Positions 1 through 9,531 of a DNA stretch of 64,000 nucleotides are shown piece after piece. The position numbers were made by a program, and so were the translations under genes. Under the pieces are notes generated by a model, which did no database searches, had not been told where the DNA came from, and saw only the letters and a program-made list of their open reading frames with translations. Origin of the DNA: Brachybacterium faecium DSM 4810 (GTDB lineage: Bacteria > Actinomycetota > Actinomycetes > Actinomycetales > Dermabacteraceae); the NCBI GenBank assembly GCA_000023405.1, contig CP001643.1, positions 1,178,001 to 1,242,000 on the forward strand, read 5' to 3'. Positions within the stretch are counted from its first letter, which is position 1. Each line of letters opens with the position of its first letter.

Positions 1-69
1 GGGCGTGATCTGCGCCCGCTGCGACAGCGCCGAGCCGGTCGCCTCCCGGGAGCGCGGCGGCACGGGCGG

Positions 70-75
70 TACGAT
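70..75 (+). promoter_or_regulatory. -10 box of putative leaderless ftsK promoter
   Basis: TACGAT lies 7 nt upstream of the ATG at 83. This spacing puts transcription start at or next to the start codon, as in actinobacterial leaderless mRNAs. No -35 is apparent. Confidence 0.5.
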
Positions 76-82
76 CGGGGCC

Positions 83-2983
83 ATGGCGACACGTACGTCT
101 TCCCCCGCACGTGCGTCGAAAGGCTCCTCCCGGACCGCTGCTGCCGGCACTTCGCGCACCCGCGGCTCCGGGGCGAACGACCCCTCGACGCTCCCTCTGC
201 CGGTGCGCGCAGTGCGCTCCGGTTATCTGGCGATCGCTCGGATGGTCGGCGGCCTGATCCGCCAGATCGGCGTGCAGCGCTGGGAGGTCGCGCCCGAACA
301 GCGGCGCGACGGCTATGCGCTGTTCCTCCTGCTCATCGGCACCCTCGTCGCGGTGGTCGAGTGGTGGCAGTCCGCCGGTCCGGTCTTCGGAGCCGTGCAC
401 ACCGTGGTGGCCGGCACCTTCGGGATCTCCTCGATGGTGATCCCGCTGCTGGCCGCCGGCTGGGCGATGCGCATGTTCCGCCGCCCCGACCAGGTGCGCG
501 CCAACACCCGCATCGCCATCGGCATCGCCCTGCTGCTCACCGCGATCTCCGCCATCGCCTCGGTCTCCGCGCGCCTGCCCGCCCCGGCCGACGGCATCGA
601 CGCGCTGGCCCGCGGCGGCGGCGTGCTCGGCTATCTCGCGGCGGCGCCGCTCGAGGCTCTGGTGCCCCCGGTCGCCGTGATCATCATCCACTCGCTCGTG
701 ATCGCCCTCGGCGTGCTGGTGCTCACCGCCACGCCCGTCGAATCGATCCCCTCGCGCCTGCACGGCGTGTACGAGGTGATGGTGGGCCGCAGCGAGGAGG
801 AGGACGAGGAGCGCATCGCCTTCGGCCTGCGCCCGCGCCGGGTCGACCCGGCGGTCCACGACCAGGCCACCGAGGCGCAGCCGGCCGGACGGCCGCGGCG
901 CCGCAGCAAGAAGGAGAAGGCCGAGGCCGACGCCGAGCGCGATCACGAGAGCTTCGGCTACGCCGGGGACGAAGCCTTCGAGCAGGGCGTCGCCGAGGAG
1001 GGCGGCGCCGGCGCGAAGCGGAAGAGCCGCCGCTCCCGTCGCACGACCCCGGCCGAGGCCGGCGAGGTCTTCGACGTGGTCGAGGACGAGAACCAGCGCA
1101 CCAAGAGCTTCCCCTCCAAGGGCGCCGCTCCCGCCCCGCAGGCCACCACCCCGCTGCCTGCGGGCGCTCGTGGTGCGGCGGCCGCAGCGGCCGTCCCCGC
1201 CAAGCCGGTGCCCAAGAAGCCGGCCGAGCAGGAGAAGCCCGATCTGGTGCCGCCGCCGATGGGGGACCTGCCCCGCGCCGGCGAGCAGCTCGAGCTGGCC
1301 GGGGACGTCGTCTACACGCTGCCGGAGTCGTCCTTCCTGCTCGAGGGTCCCCCGCACAAGACCCGCTCCGAGGCCAACGACCGGGTGGTCGAGGCGCTCG
1401 GCGAGGTGTTCGAGCAGTTCAACGTCAACGCCGAGGTGATCGGCTTCTCGCGCGGACCGACGGTCACCCGGTACGAGATCGAGCTCGCCCCCGGCACCAA
1501 GGTCGAGAAGGTCACCGCCCTCGACAAGAACATCTCCTACGCCGTGGCCAGCGCCGACGTGCGGATCCTCTCGCCGATCCCCGGCAAGAAGGCGATCGGC
1601 ATCGAGATCCCGAACACCGACCGCGAGACCGTGGTGCTCGGCGACGTGCTGCGCAGCTCCGTGGCCCGCCGCAACGAACACCCCCTGGTGATGGGCGTGG
1701 GCAAGGACGTCGAGGGCGGCTACGTCGTCGCGAACCTCGCCAAGATGCCGCACCTGCTGGTCGCGGGCGCGACCGGCGCCGGCAAGTCCAGCTTCGTGAA
1801 CTCGATGATCACCTCGATCCTTATGCGCGCCACCCCCGAGGAGGTACGGATGGTGCTGGTCGACCCCAAGCGCGTCGAGCTCACCATCTACGAGGGCATC
1901 CCGCACCTGATCACCCCGATCATCACGAACCCGAAGAAGGCCGCCGAGGCCCTCGAATGGGTCGTGAAGGAGATGGACGCCCGCTACGACGACCTCGCCA
2001 CCTTCGGGTTCAAGCACATCGACGACTTCAACAAGGCCGTCCGCGCGGGCGAGGTGCAGGTGCCCCCGGGCAGCGAGCGCCGCCTCGCGCCGTACCCGTA
2101 CCTGCTGGTCGTCGTCGATGAGCTCGCGGACCTCATGATGGTCGCCCCGCGGGACGTCGAGGCGTCGATCCAGCGGATCACCCAGCTGGCGCGCGCCGCC
2201 GGCATCCACCTGATCCTCGCCACCCAGCGCCCCTCGGTGGACGTGGTCACCGGCATCATCAAGGCCAACGTGCCCAGCCGCCTGGCCTTCTCCACCTCCT
2301 CCCTGCAGGACTCGCGCGTCATCCTCGACTCGGTCGGCGCGGAGAAGCTCATCGGGCAGGGCGACGCCCTGTTCCACCCGATGGGCAAGGCCAAGCCGAT
2401 GCGCGTCCAGGGCGCCTGGGTCAACGAGTCGGAGATCCACAAGGTCGTCGACCACGTCAAGACCCAGATGAAGCCGAACTACCGCGAGGACGTCACGGTC
2501 GTCGCGGCGAAGAAGCAGATCGACGACGACATCGGCGATGACCTGGACGTGCTGCTGCAGGCGGCCGAGCTGGTGGTCACCACGCAGTTCGGCTCCACCT
2601 CGATGCTGCAGCGCAAGCTGCGCGTGGGCTTCGCGAAGGCCGGCCGGCTGATGGACCTGCTCGAGTCCCGCGAGATCGTGGGCCCCTCGGAGGGATCCAA
2701 GGCCCGCGACGTGCTCGTCCACCCCGATGAGCTCGGCACCGCCATCGCCCGCATCCGCGGCGAGGACGCCCCGGCCGAGGACGGCGGCGACGAGCCCTAC
2801 GGCGCGGACCAGGCCGTCGACCTCGAGGAGGGCACGCCCGCTCCCGCCCAGCCGGGCGAGGCGGGGCACGACCGCTACGGCGACGACCCCCTCGCCGAGG
2901 ACGACTCCGCACCGGCCGTCGACTACTACGACGACGACACCGGTGAGGACAGCGAGGACGCCTGGAGCCTCACCGGGCGCTGA
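83..2983 (+). CDS. ftsK: DNA translocase FtsK/SpoIIIE
   Basis: Septal DNA pump that moves chromosome ends through the closing division septum and activates dimer resolution. The 966-residue product has four hydrophobic segments near residues 77-95, 110-130, 144-163 and 193-217. A charged Ala/Lys/Glu-rich linker follows, then a RecA-like motor with Walker A GATGAGKS at 562-569 and Walker B ending VVVDELAD near 675-685. The C-terminal winged-helix gamma domain that reads KOPS sites is near 830-895. An acidic tail follows. The frame is open upstream to base 5, but I chose the ATG at 83 because a TACGAT box lies 7 nt before it and no Shine-Dalgarno site is visible. pgsA follows after 77 bases. 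Confidence 0.95.
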   Translation: MATRTSSPARASKGSSRTAAAGTSRTRGSGANDPSTLPLPVRAVRSGYLAIARMVGGLIRQIGVQRWEVAPEQRRDGYALFLLLIGTLVAVVEWWQSAGPVFGAVHTVVAGTFGISSMVIPLLAAGWAMRMFRRPDQVRANTRIAIGIALLLTAISAIASVSARLPAPADGIDALARGGGVLGYLAAAPLEALVPPVAVIIIHSLVIALGVLVLTATPVESIPSRLHGVYEVMVGRSEEEDEERIAFGLRPRRVDPAVHDQATEAQPAGRPRRRSKKEKAEADAERDHESFGYAGDEAFEQGVAEEGGAGAKRKSRRSRRTTPAEAGEVFDVVEDENQRTKSFPSKGAAPAPQATTPLPAGARGAAAAAAVPAKPVPKKPAEQEKPDLVPPPMGDLPRAGEQLELAGDVVYTLPESSFLLEGPPHKTRSEANDRVVEALGEVFEQFNVNAEVIGFSRGPTVTRYEIELAPGTKVEKVTALDKNISYAVASADVRILSPIPGKKAIGIEIPNTDRETVVLGDVLRSSVARRNEHPLVMGVGKDVEGGYVVANLAKMPHLLVAGATGAGKSSFVNSMITSILMRATPEEVRMVLVDPKRVELTIYEGIPHLITPIITNPKKAAEALEWVVKEMDARYDDLATFGFKHIDDFNKAVRAGEVQVPPGSERRLAPYPYLLVVVDELADLMMVAPRDVEASIQRITQLARAAGIHLILATQRPSVDVVTGIIKANVPSRLAFSTSSLQDSRVILDSVGAEKLIGQGDALFHPMGKAKPMRVQGAWVNESEIHKVVDHVKTQMKPNYREDVTVVAAKKQIDDDIGDDLDVLLQAAELVVTTQFGSTSMLQRKLRVGFAKAGRLMDLLESREIVGPSEGSKARDVLVHPDELGTAIARIRGEDAPAEDGGDEPYGADQAVDLEEGTPAPAQPGEAGHDRYGDDPLAEDDSAPAVDYYDDDTGEDSEDAWSLTGR

Positions 2984-3060
2984 GCGCTCCCGGTGACCCC
3001 GCCCCTCGCGGCCCCGTCCCTCGCCCCACCGCACCGCCCCACCGACCTCAGGAGCCCCTG

Positions 3061-3654
3061 ATGACCGCACCGCGCACCGCTGAGGTACCGCTCTGGAACA
3101 TCGCCAACATCCTCACCATGGTGCGGTGCGTGATGGTCCCGCTGCTGGTGGTGCTCGCCGCGCTGTACCCGGAGTCCGTGCCGGGACGGCTGCTCGTGGC
3201 CGGGGTGTTCGTGCTGGCGATGTTCACCGATCTGCTCGACGGCCACCTCGCACGCAGCCGCCACCTCATCACCGACTTCGGCAAGATCATGGATCCGATC
3301 GCCGACAAGGCCATGACCGGCGCCGCGCTGATCATGCTCTCGGTGTGGGACTACGTCCCGTGGTGGATGACGGTCCTCATCCTCGTGCGCGAGTTCGGCA
3401 TCACCCTCATGCGGTTCACCATCCTGAAGTACGGGGCGCTGCCGGCGAACATGGCGGGCAAGGCCAAGACCATGGTCCAGACCATCGCCATCACCTTCTG
3501 CCTGATCCCCGTCGAGCTCTGGTGGGCCCCGGCGCGCTGGATCGGCCTCGCCCTCGTGCTGCTGGCCGTCGTGCTGACCGTCTGGTCCGGTCTGGTGAAC
3601 CTCAAGGACGGCCTGCGACTGCGGCGCGAGGCCCTCGCCGGCGGCGCCGAGTGA
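3061..3654 (+). CDS. pgsA: CDP-diacylglycerol--glycerol-3-phosphate 3-phosphatidyltransferase
   Basis: Integral membrane enzyme of the CDP-alcohol phosphatidyltransferase family, making phosphatidylglycerol phosphate from CDP-diacylglycerol and glycerol-3-phosphate. The family motif DGxxARx8GxxxDxxxD is complete: D60-G61, A64-R65, G74, D78 and D82. Several hydrophobic helices surround it. The 197 residues match the usual length. An AGGAG ribosome-binding site at 3050-3054 supports the ATG at 3061. The order ftsK-pgsA-cinA-clgR-recA is common in actinobacteria. Other CDP-alcohol transferases share the motif, so the exact acceptor is inferred from similarity and from gene order. Confidence 0.88.
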   Translation: MTAPRTAEVPLWNIANILTMVRCVMVPLLVVLAALYPESVPGRLLVAGVFVLAMFTDLLDGHLARSRHLITDFGKIMDPIADKAMTGAALIMLSVWDYVPWWMTVLILVREFGITLMRFTILKYGALPANMAGKAKTMVQTIAITFCLIPVELWWAPARWIGLALVLLAVVLTVWSGLVNLKDGLRLRREALAGGAE

Positions 3655-3685
3655 GCCGCGGGCGCCGATGACGGGGAAGAGAGCG

Positions 3686-4204
3686 ATGACGGGGGAGGGG
3701 ATCCGCGCCGCAGAGCCCGGCCCCGGGCAGAGGACCGACCCGGCCGACGTCATCGCCCGCGCCGCGGCCCGAGGCTGGATGCTCGCCACCGCGGAGTCCC
3801 TGACCGCTGGTGCCGTCGTGGCCCGCCTCGTGGACGTGCCCGGGGCGAGCGCGGTGATCGCCGGGGGAGCGGCCTGCTACTCCCTGTCGGCGAAGACCCG
3901 CGTGCTGGGCGTCGACGCGGACGAGCTGGCCGAGACGGGCGCCGTGACCTCACACGTCGCCGCCGCCATGGCCGCCGGGGCGCTGTCCCTCTACGACGCG
4001 GACCTCGCGGTCTCCACCACCGGCGTGGCCGGCCCGGGACCGGACGCGCGCGGCGTCCCCGAGGGCACCGTCCACCTCGGGATCGCCCGCCGGGGCGGGG
4101 CCGTCAGCACCCGTGAACTCCGTCTCAGCGGCGGAAGAGGCGAGATCCGCGCGCAGAGCGTCGACGCCGCGATCACGATGCTGGCGCAGGCCCTCGCGGA
4201 GTAG
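3686..4204 (+). CDS. cinA: CinA C-terminal domain protein, nicotinamide-nucleotide amidohydrolase (PncC-type)
   Basis: A stand-alone CinA C-terminal (PncC) domain of about 172 residues. This family hydrolyses the amide of nicotinamide mononucleotide to give nicotinate mononucleotide in NAD recycling. Diagnostic stretches are TAESLTAG near the N-terminus, [15 protein letters not shown] in the middle, and [11 protein letters not shown] followed by [12 protein letters not shown]. The N-terminal MoaB/CinA domain of long CinA proteins is absent. There are two candidate ATGs, 3668 and 3686; a GGGGAAGAG purine stretch just before 3686 favours the later one. It lies 31 bases after pgsA and is probably cotranscribed with it. 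Confidence 0.85.
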   Translation: MTGEGIRAAEPGPGQRTDPADVIARAAARGWMLATAESLTAGAVVARLVDVPGASAVIAGGAACYSLSAKTRVLGVDADELAETGAVTSHVAAAMAAGALSLYDADLAVSTTGVAGPGPDARGVPEGTVHLGIARRGGAVSTRELRLSGGRGEIRAQSVDAAITMLAQALAE

Positions 4205-4305
4205 ACACCGCCCCAGCTCGGACGGCAGGACGACAGATCTCCTCCCCACCGTCCCGCCATGCACACCATCCAGAGATTCTCCGAGGGTGGGCCACTACAC
4301 TCTGG

Positions 4306-4332
4306 GGAACACTTTCATGGGGCGCCGCGTTG
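4306..4332 (+). promoter_or_regulatory. Putative ECF sigma-E-type promoter of clgR
   Basis: GGGGAAC ending at 4310 and CGTTG at 4328-4332 are separated by 17 nt. This matches the actinobacterial extracytoplasmic-stress pattern GGRMC-N16-20-SGTTG. Mycobacterial clgR is known to be SigE-dependent. The predicted leader to the clgR ATG at 4416 is about 75 nt. Confidence 0.5.
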
Positions 4333-4415
4333 GGCTGTATGTCATGACGATGACCTACCGCAACCCCGCACCGCACCACGAGTTCCTACCGAGTCAGAGG
4401 AAAGGAGGCAGGTCC

Positions 4416-4721
4416 ATGATCCTGTTCCGCCAGGAGTTGGGCGATGTGCTGCGCGACGCACGGCGCTCGCAGGGCCGCACGCTGCGTCAGGTGTCCTCTG
4501 ACGCCCGAGTGTCGCTGGGCTACCTCAGCGAGATCGAGCGCGGCCAGAAGGAGGCCTCCAGCGAGCTGCTGGTCTCGGTGACCGACGCCCTCGGCCTCCC
4601 GCTGTCGTTCGTGCTCCGAGAGGTGTCCGACCGGATCGCGATCGCCGAGAAGGTGACCATCCCGGACACGGTCCCCGAGGGCCTCGCCGACGGCACCACG
4701 CCGCTCGTCGGCGCCCGCTGA
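4416..4721 (+). CDS. clgR: XRE-family transcriptional activator ClgR
   Basis: A 101-residue helix-turn-helix protein closely resembling mycobacterial and corynebacterial ClgR (Rv2745c type). The core [20 protein letters not shown], followed by [12 protein letters not shown], is characteristic. ClgR activates Clp protease and other proteostasis genes, and in mycobacteria the same protein (called ClpR) acts on the RecA-independent DNA-damage promoter motif. The ATG at 4416 is fixed by an AAAGGAGG site at 4401-4408; the longer upstream frame has no support. A sigma-E-like promoter lies upstream, and recA downstream has a matching candidate target. The DUF3046 gene starts 1 base after the stop. 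Confidence 0.9.
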   Translation: MILFRQELGDVLRDARRSQGRTLRQVSSDARVSLGYLSEIERGQKEASSELLVSVTDALGLPLSFVLREVSDRIAIAEKVTIPDTVPEGLADGTTPLVGAR

Positions 4722-4722
4722 G

Positions 4723-4947
4723 GTGCGCCGCAGCGAATTCGCGGCCCTGGCCGACCACGTGTTCGGCCCGGCCCTCGCCCGCACCTACACGCACGACCTC
4801 GTGCTCGAGGAGGTCGGCGGCCTCACCGCCGCCGACGCCCTCGAGCACGGGGTCGCTGTGCGTGAGGTGTGGAACGCCCTGTGCGATGCGATGGACATCC
4901 CGGAATCCGCGCGCTGGGAGATCCCGGCCGAGCAGCGCCGACGCTGA
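4723..4947 (+). CDS. DUF3046 family protein
   Basis: Small 74-residue protein of the actinobacterial DUF3046 family, which commonly sits just upstream of recA. Recognisable pieces are the N-terminal RRSEFAALADHVFG, GGLTAADALEHGV, and the ending VWNALCDAMDIPESARWEIP. No catalytic motif is visible and no function is established. It begins with GTG one base after the clgR stop, so it is almost certainly translated from the clgR message. This raises the possibility that it belongs to the ClgR stress response. Confidence 0.85.
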   Translation: MRRSEFAALADHVFGPALARTYTHDLVLEEVGGLTAADALEHGVAVREVWNALCDAMDIPESARWEIPAEQRRR

Positions 4948-5016
4948 ACGATCCCGCCCGCGCCCGCGGGCGGACTTCCCACGCCGGACCCCGACACGCC
5001 GGAATCTGCCGCATGT

Positions 5017-5032
5017 TCGAACGTCTGTTCGG
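5017..5032 (+). promoter_or_regulatory. SOS box (LexA operator) upstream of recA
   Basis: TCGAACGTCTGTTCGG contains the palindrome GAAC-N4-GTTC of the Gram-positive/actinobacterial LexA operator. A TATCGT box (5033-5038) abuts it, so bound LexA would cover this promoter. It lies 170 bases before the recA ATG. Confidence 0.88.
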
Positions 5033-5127
5033 TATCGTGGTCCCCGACGGTCCCTCCGGCACCCTCCGCGCACCGACTGCTCCTCCCCACGGCCCCTTCC
5101 TCCACAGCGGCCACGGGGAACAGCGAA

Positions 5128-5149
5128 TGTCGGGGTCGGCGCCTACTGT
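5128..5149 (+). promoter_or_regulatory. RecA-NDp-like promoter of recA (candidate ClgR target)
   Basis: TGTCGGGG, then exactly 8 nt, then TACTGT matches the mycobacterial RecA-independent DNA-damage promoter tTGTCRgtg-N8-TAnnnT with few mismatches. That motif is bound by the ClgR/ClpR regulator, whose gene lies two genes upstream here. The leader to the recA ATG would be about 45 nt. Confidence 0.55.
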
Positions 5150-5202
5150 GGCCGCAATGGTCACCGCGTCGGGACGCCCGGCCCTCAGGAAGGAACAAGC
5201 AC

Positions 5203-6309
<1,107 letters not shown>

Positions 6310-6317
6310 TCCGAGCG

Positions 6318-7010
6318 ATGCCCCTGTCCGATCCCGAGGGTGGTGCCGGCGGTCCTCCGGCCACCGGCACCACCGCGCCGGCGTCTCCACGGAGCCACGC
6401 TCCGGACGCACCTCGTGCGGGGGTGCGCGACCATCTCCAGGAGCGGACCCGGCAGATCCTGGAGAGCCCTCGCCCCGAGCCGGATCCGGAACAGGCCGAG
6501 CGGGAGAAGGCCGTGGTGCACGAGTGCCGGTACCTGATGCGGCTACTCGCCTCCCGTCGCCGCTCGGCCGGGGAGATGCGCGAGCGGCTCGAGACGCGCG
6601 AGGTCCCCGCCGCCGTCGCCCATGAGGTGATCGCCCGCATCGACCGTGCCGGCCTGATCGATGATGCGGCCTTCGCCCGCGACTGGGTGGAGCAGCGCCG
6701 TGCGCTGCGGGCCCTCGGCGACGAGGCGCTGCGCCGCGAGCTCGAGAAGAAGCGCGTCGCCTCCCGGTGGATCGAGGCCGCGCTCGAAGCCGGGCAGAGC
6801 GACGAGGAGCAGCGCTGCCGCGCACTGGTCCGCTCCCGGATCGGGCATCGCGACCGGGAGCAGCTCCGGGCCGAGAGGGACGGCGCACACCGGCGCCGCC
6901 TCTCCCGCCGCCTCGACGCCCTGCTGACCCGCAAGGGGTATCCGGGATCCCTCGCCGTCCACGTGATCTCCGGCGAGCTGCGCTCTGCCGCGGAGCCCGA
7001 GGGTCGGTAG
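6318..7010 (+). CDS. recX: Regulatory protein RecX
   Basis: Modulator that binds RecA filaments and limits their activity. The 230-residue protein carries the RecX helical repeats: a first module around [19 protein letters not shown], then [20 protein letters not shown], then [17 protein letters not shown]. The first 60 or so residues are a low-complexity Gly/Pro/Ala-rich extension, so a later start such as the GTG near 6422 remains possible. It starts 8 bases after recA, and coupling to the recA transcript would make it SOS-inducible. Confidence 0.88.
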   Translation: MPLSDPEGGAGGPPATGTTAPASPRSHAPDAPRAGVRDHLQERTRQILESPRPEPDPEQAEREKAVVHECRYLMRLLASRRRSAGEMRERLETREVPAAVAHEVIARIDRAGLIDDAAFARDWVEQRRALRALGDEALRRELEKKRVASRWIEAALEAGQSDEEQRCRALVRSRIGHRDREQLRAERDGAHRRRLSRRLDALLTRKGYPGSLAVHVISGELRSAAEPEGR

Positions 7011-7018
7011 CTTCCGCC

Positions 7019-7047
7019 GCGGAGCCACGCTCGGCCTTGGGCTCCGC
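7019..7047 (+). terminator. Hairpin after recX
   Basis: Perfect 8-bp inverted repeat GCGGAGCC / GGCTCCGC with a 13-nt loop, 8 bases after the recX stop. There is no U-tract, as is common in high-GC actinobacteria. It could also be a processing hairpin. Confidence 0.4.
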
Positions 7048-7110
7048 CCAGGTGATGCTCACCATGGCCGCGTCGCGGGGAAGGGACCGGTCGTGGGGCG
7101 GGCTGCGCCG

Positions 7111-7116
7111 TACCCT
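7111..7116 (+). promoter_or_regulatory. -10 box of miaB promoter
   Basis: TACCCT lies 9 nt before the ATG at 7126, with no Shine-Dalgarno between. This predicts a leaderless or nearly leaderless mRNA. Confidence 0.45.
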
Positions 7117-7125
7117 GGTGGCACT

Positions 7126-8727
7126 ATGTCGCTCAGCTCCCTCGCCCCGCACACGGCGCCGGATCCCCGCGCGGACGGCACACTGCCCCAGCCCCGCGGC
7201 ACCTACCAGGTGCGCACCTTCGGCTGCCAGATGAACGTCCACGATTCCGAGCGCCTCACCGGCATGCTCGAGGACTCCGGCTACGTCGCCGCACCGGCAG
7301 ACGCCGACGCCCGCAAGGGCGAGGTCGACGTCCTCGTGTTCAACACCTGCGCGGTGCGGGAGAACGCGGCGAACAAGCTCTACGGCACCCTCGGCGGTCT
7401 GCGCCCCGGCAAGGACGCGAACCCGGGCATGCAGATCGCCGTCGGCGGCTGCCTCGCCCAGAAGGACAGGGCGGCGATCGTCGAGCGCGCCCCCTGGGTC
7501 GACGTCGTCTTCGGCACTCACAACATCGGCTCCCTGCCGGTGCTGCTGGACCGCGCCCGGCACAACGCCGAAGCGCAGGTGGAGATCCTCGAATCCCTCG
7601 AGGTGTTCCCCTCCACGCTGCCCACGCGGCGCGAGTCCGCGTACGCGGCCTGGGTCTCCATCTCTGTCGGCTGCAACAACACCTGCACCTTCTGCATCGT
7701 GCCCTCGCTCCGCGGCAAGGAGAAGGATCGCCGCCCCGGGGACGTCCTCGCCGAGGTGCGCGACGTGGTGGACTCCGGCGCCATCGAGGTCACGCTCCTG
7801 GGCCAGAACGTGAACTCCTACGGCGTCGAGTTCGGGGACCGCGGCGCCTTCGCGAAGCTGCTGCGCGCCTGCGGCGAGATCGACGGCCTGGAGCGCGTGC
7901 GCTTCACCTCACCGCACCCGGCGATGTTCACCGACGACGTCATCGATGCGATGGCCGAGACCCCGAACGTGATGCCGCAGCTGCACATGCCCCTGCAGTC
8001 CGGCAGCGACAAGGTGCTGCGCCGGATGAGGCGCTCCTACCGCTCCAGGAAGTTCCTGGGCATCCTCGAGCGGGTGCGCGAGCGGATCCCGGAGGCGGCG
8101 ATCACCACCGACATCATCGTCGGCTTCCCCGGCGAGACCGAGGACGACTTCCAGCGCACCCTCGAGGTGGTCGAGGCCTCCCGCTTCTCGAGCGCCTTCA
8201 CCTTCCAGTACTCGATCCGGCCGGGCACCCCGGCGGCGACCATGGACGGCCAGCTGCCCAAGGAGGTCGTGCAGGAGCGCTTCGAACGCCTGATCGAGCT
8301 CCAGGACCGCATCACCTTCGAGGAGAACCGCGCGCTCGAGGGCCGTGCCGTCGAGATCCTGGTCGCCGAGGGGGAGGGGGCCCGGGACGCGCAGACGCAC
8401 CGCCTCTCGGGCCGTGCCCGCGACCACCGACTGGTCCACTTCGCCCTGCCCGAGGGTTTTCCCGAGGCGGAGCGTCCCCGGCCCGGGGACCTGGTCACCG
8501 CGACCGTCACCCGTGCCGCCCCGTACTACCTCATCGCCGACAGCGCCCTCGGCGCACCCCGGCGGGAGCTCGGGCCCGAGCGCTTCTCGGTGCGGCGCAC
8601 CCGCTCGGGCGATGCCTGGCAAGCCGGGGAGCTGGGCCTGGACACGGGCGGCTCGTGCGGCACCGGCGGCGGCGCGGCCCTCAGCGGCCCCGTCACCCTC
8701 GGCATGCCCACCCTCCGCCCCCGCTGA
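7126..8727 (+). CDS. miaB: tRNA-2-methylthio-N6-dimethylallyladenosine synthase MiaB
   Basis: Radical-SAM methylthiotransferase that adds a methylthio group to i6A37 of tRNAs. The N-terminal UPF0004 domain has its three cluster cysteines in [15 protein letters not shown] and VGGCLAQ. The radical-SAM CxxxCxxC motif is in [14 protein letters not shown], preceded by GC. A TRAM RNA-binding domain starts near [15 protein letters not shown]. The 533-residue length is slightly above average because of a Gly-rich C-terminal extension. The ATG at 7126 is preferred over an upstream GTG at 7093 because a TACCCT box directly precedes it. miaA, which makes its substrate i6A, lies 0.8 kb downstream. Confidence 0.95.
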   Translation: MSLSSLAPHTAPDPRADGTLPQPRGTYQVRTFGCQMNVHDSERLTGMLEDSGYVAAPADADARKGEVDVLVFNTCAVRENAANKLYGTLGGLRPGKDANPGMQIAVGGCLAQKDRAAIVERAPWVDVVFGTHNIGSLPVLLDRARHNAEAQVEILESLEVFPSTLPTRRESAYAAWVSISVGCNNTCTFCIVPSLRGKEKDRRPGDVLAEVRDVVDSGAIEVTLLGQNVNSYGVEFGDRGAFAKLLRACGEIDGLERVRFTSPHPAMFTDDVIDAMAETPNVMPQLHMPLQSGSDKVLRRMRRSYRSRKFLGILERVRERIPEAAITTDIIVGFPGETEDDFQRTLEVVEASRFSSAFTFQYSIRPGTPAATMDGQLPKEVVQERFERLIELQDRITFEENRALEGRAVEILVAEGEGARDAQTHRLSGRARDHRLVHFALPEGFPEAERPRPGDLVTATVTRAAPYYLIADSALGAPRRELGPERFSVRRTRSGDAWQAGELGLDTGGSCGTGGGAALSGPVTLGMPTLRPR

Positions 8728-8778
8728 CCGCGGGCGCTGCGGACCACGGCCCGTGCCGGGTCCGCCGCCGAACGCCAT

Positions 8779-8814
8779 GAACGGCACCTCTCCCGCAGGG
8801 GAGGGGTGCCGTTC
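8779..8814. terminator. Bidirectional terminator between miaB and ybjN-like gene
   Basis: A long inverted repeat, GAACGGCACC with GGTGCCGTTC plus an inner CTCCC/GGGGAG stem and a short loop. It sits between two genes that converge on it. Confidence 0.75.
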
Positions 8815-8844
8815 GTCGCCGCGGGCGGCCGCAGCGGGCCGGGG

Positions 8845-9336
8845 TCAGCTGTCGAGCTCGTCGATCTCGGCGCCGAGCCGCTCCTCGAGGCTGTGGAAGA
8901 AGGCGATGACGGTGCTCAGCCCGCACGTGATCGCGCTGTCGATCTGGGAGTCCAGCGCTCCGGCGCGGAAATCTGCGGCGAGCTCGCCGTAGACGCCCAG
9001 CAGGCCCTCGGACTCGCGGCGCACGTAGACCTTCGGCCAGATGCGGTTCATGTTCCACTCGTTGCAGAGCTTGACCATCTGGACCTTGCGGGAGACGTCC
9101 ACGGAGTGGCTCCAGCGGCCGCGGGTCTGGAGCACGCCGTGCTCGTCCCCGGAGACCATGAACTGGAATCGGTAGTCGTCGAAGCGCGCGCGCAGGATCT
9201 CCGGGTGCTCCTCGTCCTCGACGAAGGCGTATCCGTGCCGGGTCAGGCTCTCCTCGACCCTGGTCAGGGACAGAGGGGCCAGGTCGTCGGCCGAGTCCTT
9301 GCCCATATGAACAGGGGACTCGTTCGGTGCAGTCAC
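8845..9336 (-). CDS. YbjN-domain protein
   Basis: A 163-residue acidic protein of the YbjN/type III secretion chaperone-like fold, which is common in actinobacteria and of uncertain role; E. coli YbjN affects stress responses and motility. Typical features are TRVEESLTRHGY, FQFMVSGDEHGVLQTRGRW and VQMVKLCNEWNMNRIWPKVYV, the last being a well-conserved YbjN stretch. I chose the GTG at 9336 because GAGGTGGGA precedes it; an ATG at 9306 is an alternative. It is convergent with miaB and divergent from miaA. No enzyme motif is present. Confidence 0.75.
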   Translation of the reverse strand: MTAPNESPVHMGKDSADDLAPLSLTRVEESLTRHGYAFVEDEEHPEILRARFDDYRFQFMVSGDEHGVLQTRGRWSHSVDVSRKVQMVKLCNEWNMNRIWPKVYVRRESEGLLGVYGELAADFRAGALDSQIDSAITCGLSTVIAFFHSLEERLGAEIDELDS

Positions 9337-9470
9337 TTCCCACCTCGGGGGTTCGGTAGAGGGGTCCACGAAGATCCGGGGTCCCGGATCGCGGATCACC
9401 CTACCCCTTCCGCGGGAGAGCGGCCCTGTGCGGCGTCGTGATCCCGCTGACCATCGCGCCTCGGCGCCCC

Positions 9471-9519
9471 TCGACGGCCCAGTCCGCGCCGGTCACTCGA
9501 CGGCCCTGTCCGCGCCGGT
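9471..9519 (+). repeat. Two-copy 26-bp direct repeat upstream of miaA
   Basis: TCGACGGCCCAGTCCGCGCC(GGT) at 9471-9493 recurs at 9497-9519 with one mismatch. The second copy ends inside the -10 box of miaA. The 26-bp period would place both copies on nearly the same face of the helix. Confidence 0.7.
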
Positions 9520-9524
9520 AAGGT
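9519..9524 (+). promoter_or_regulatory. -10 box of leaderless miaA promoter
   Basis: TAAGGT lies 7 nt before the ATG at 9532, with no Shine-Dalgarno. Confidence 0.55.
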
Positions 9525-9531
9525 GCCGGAC

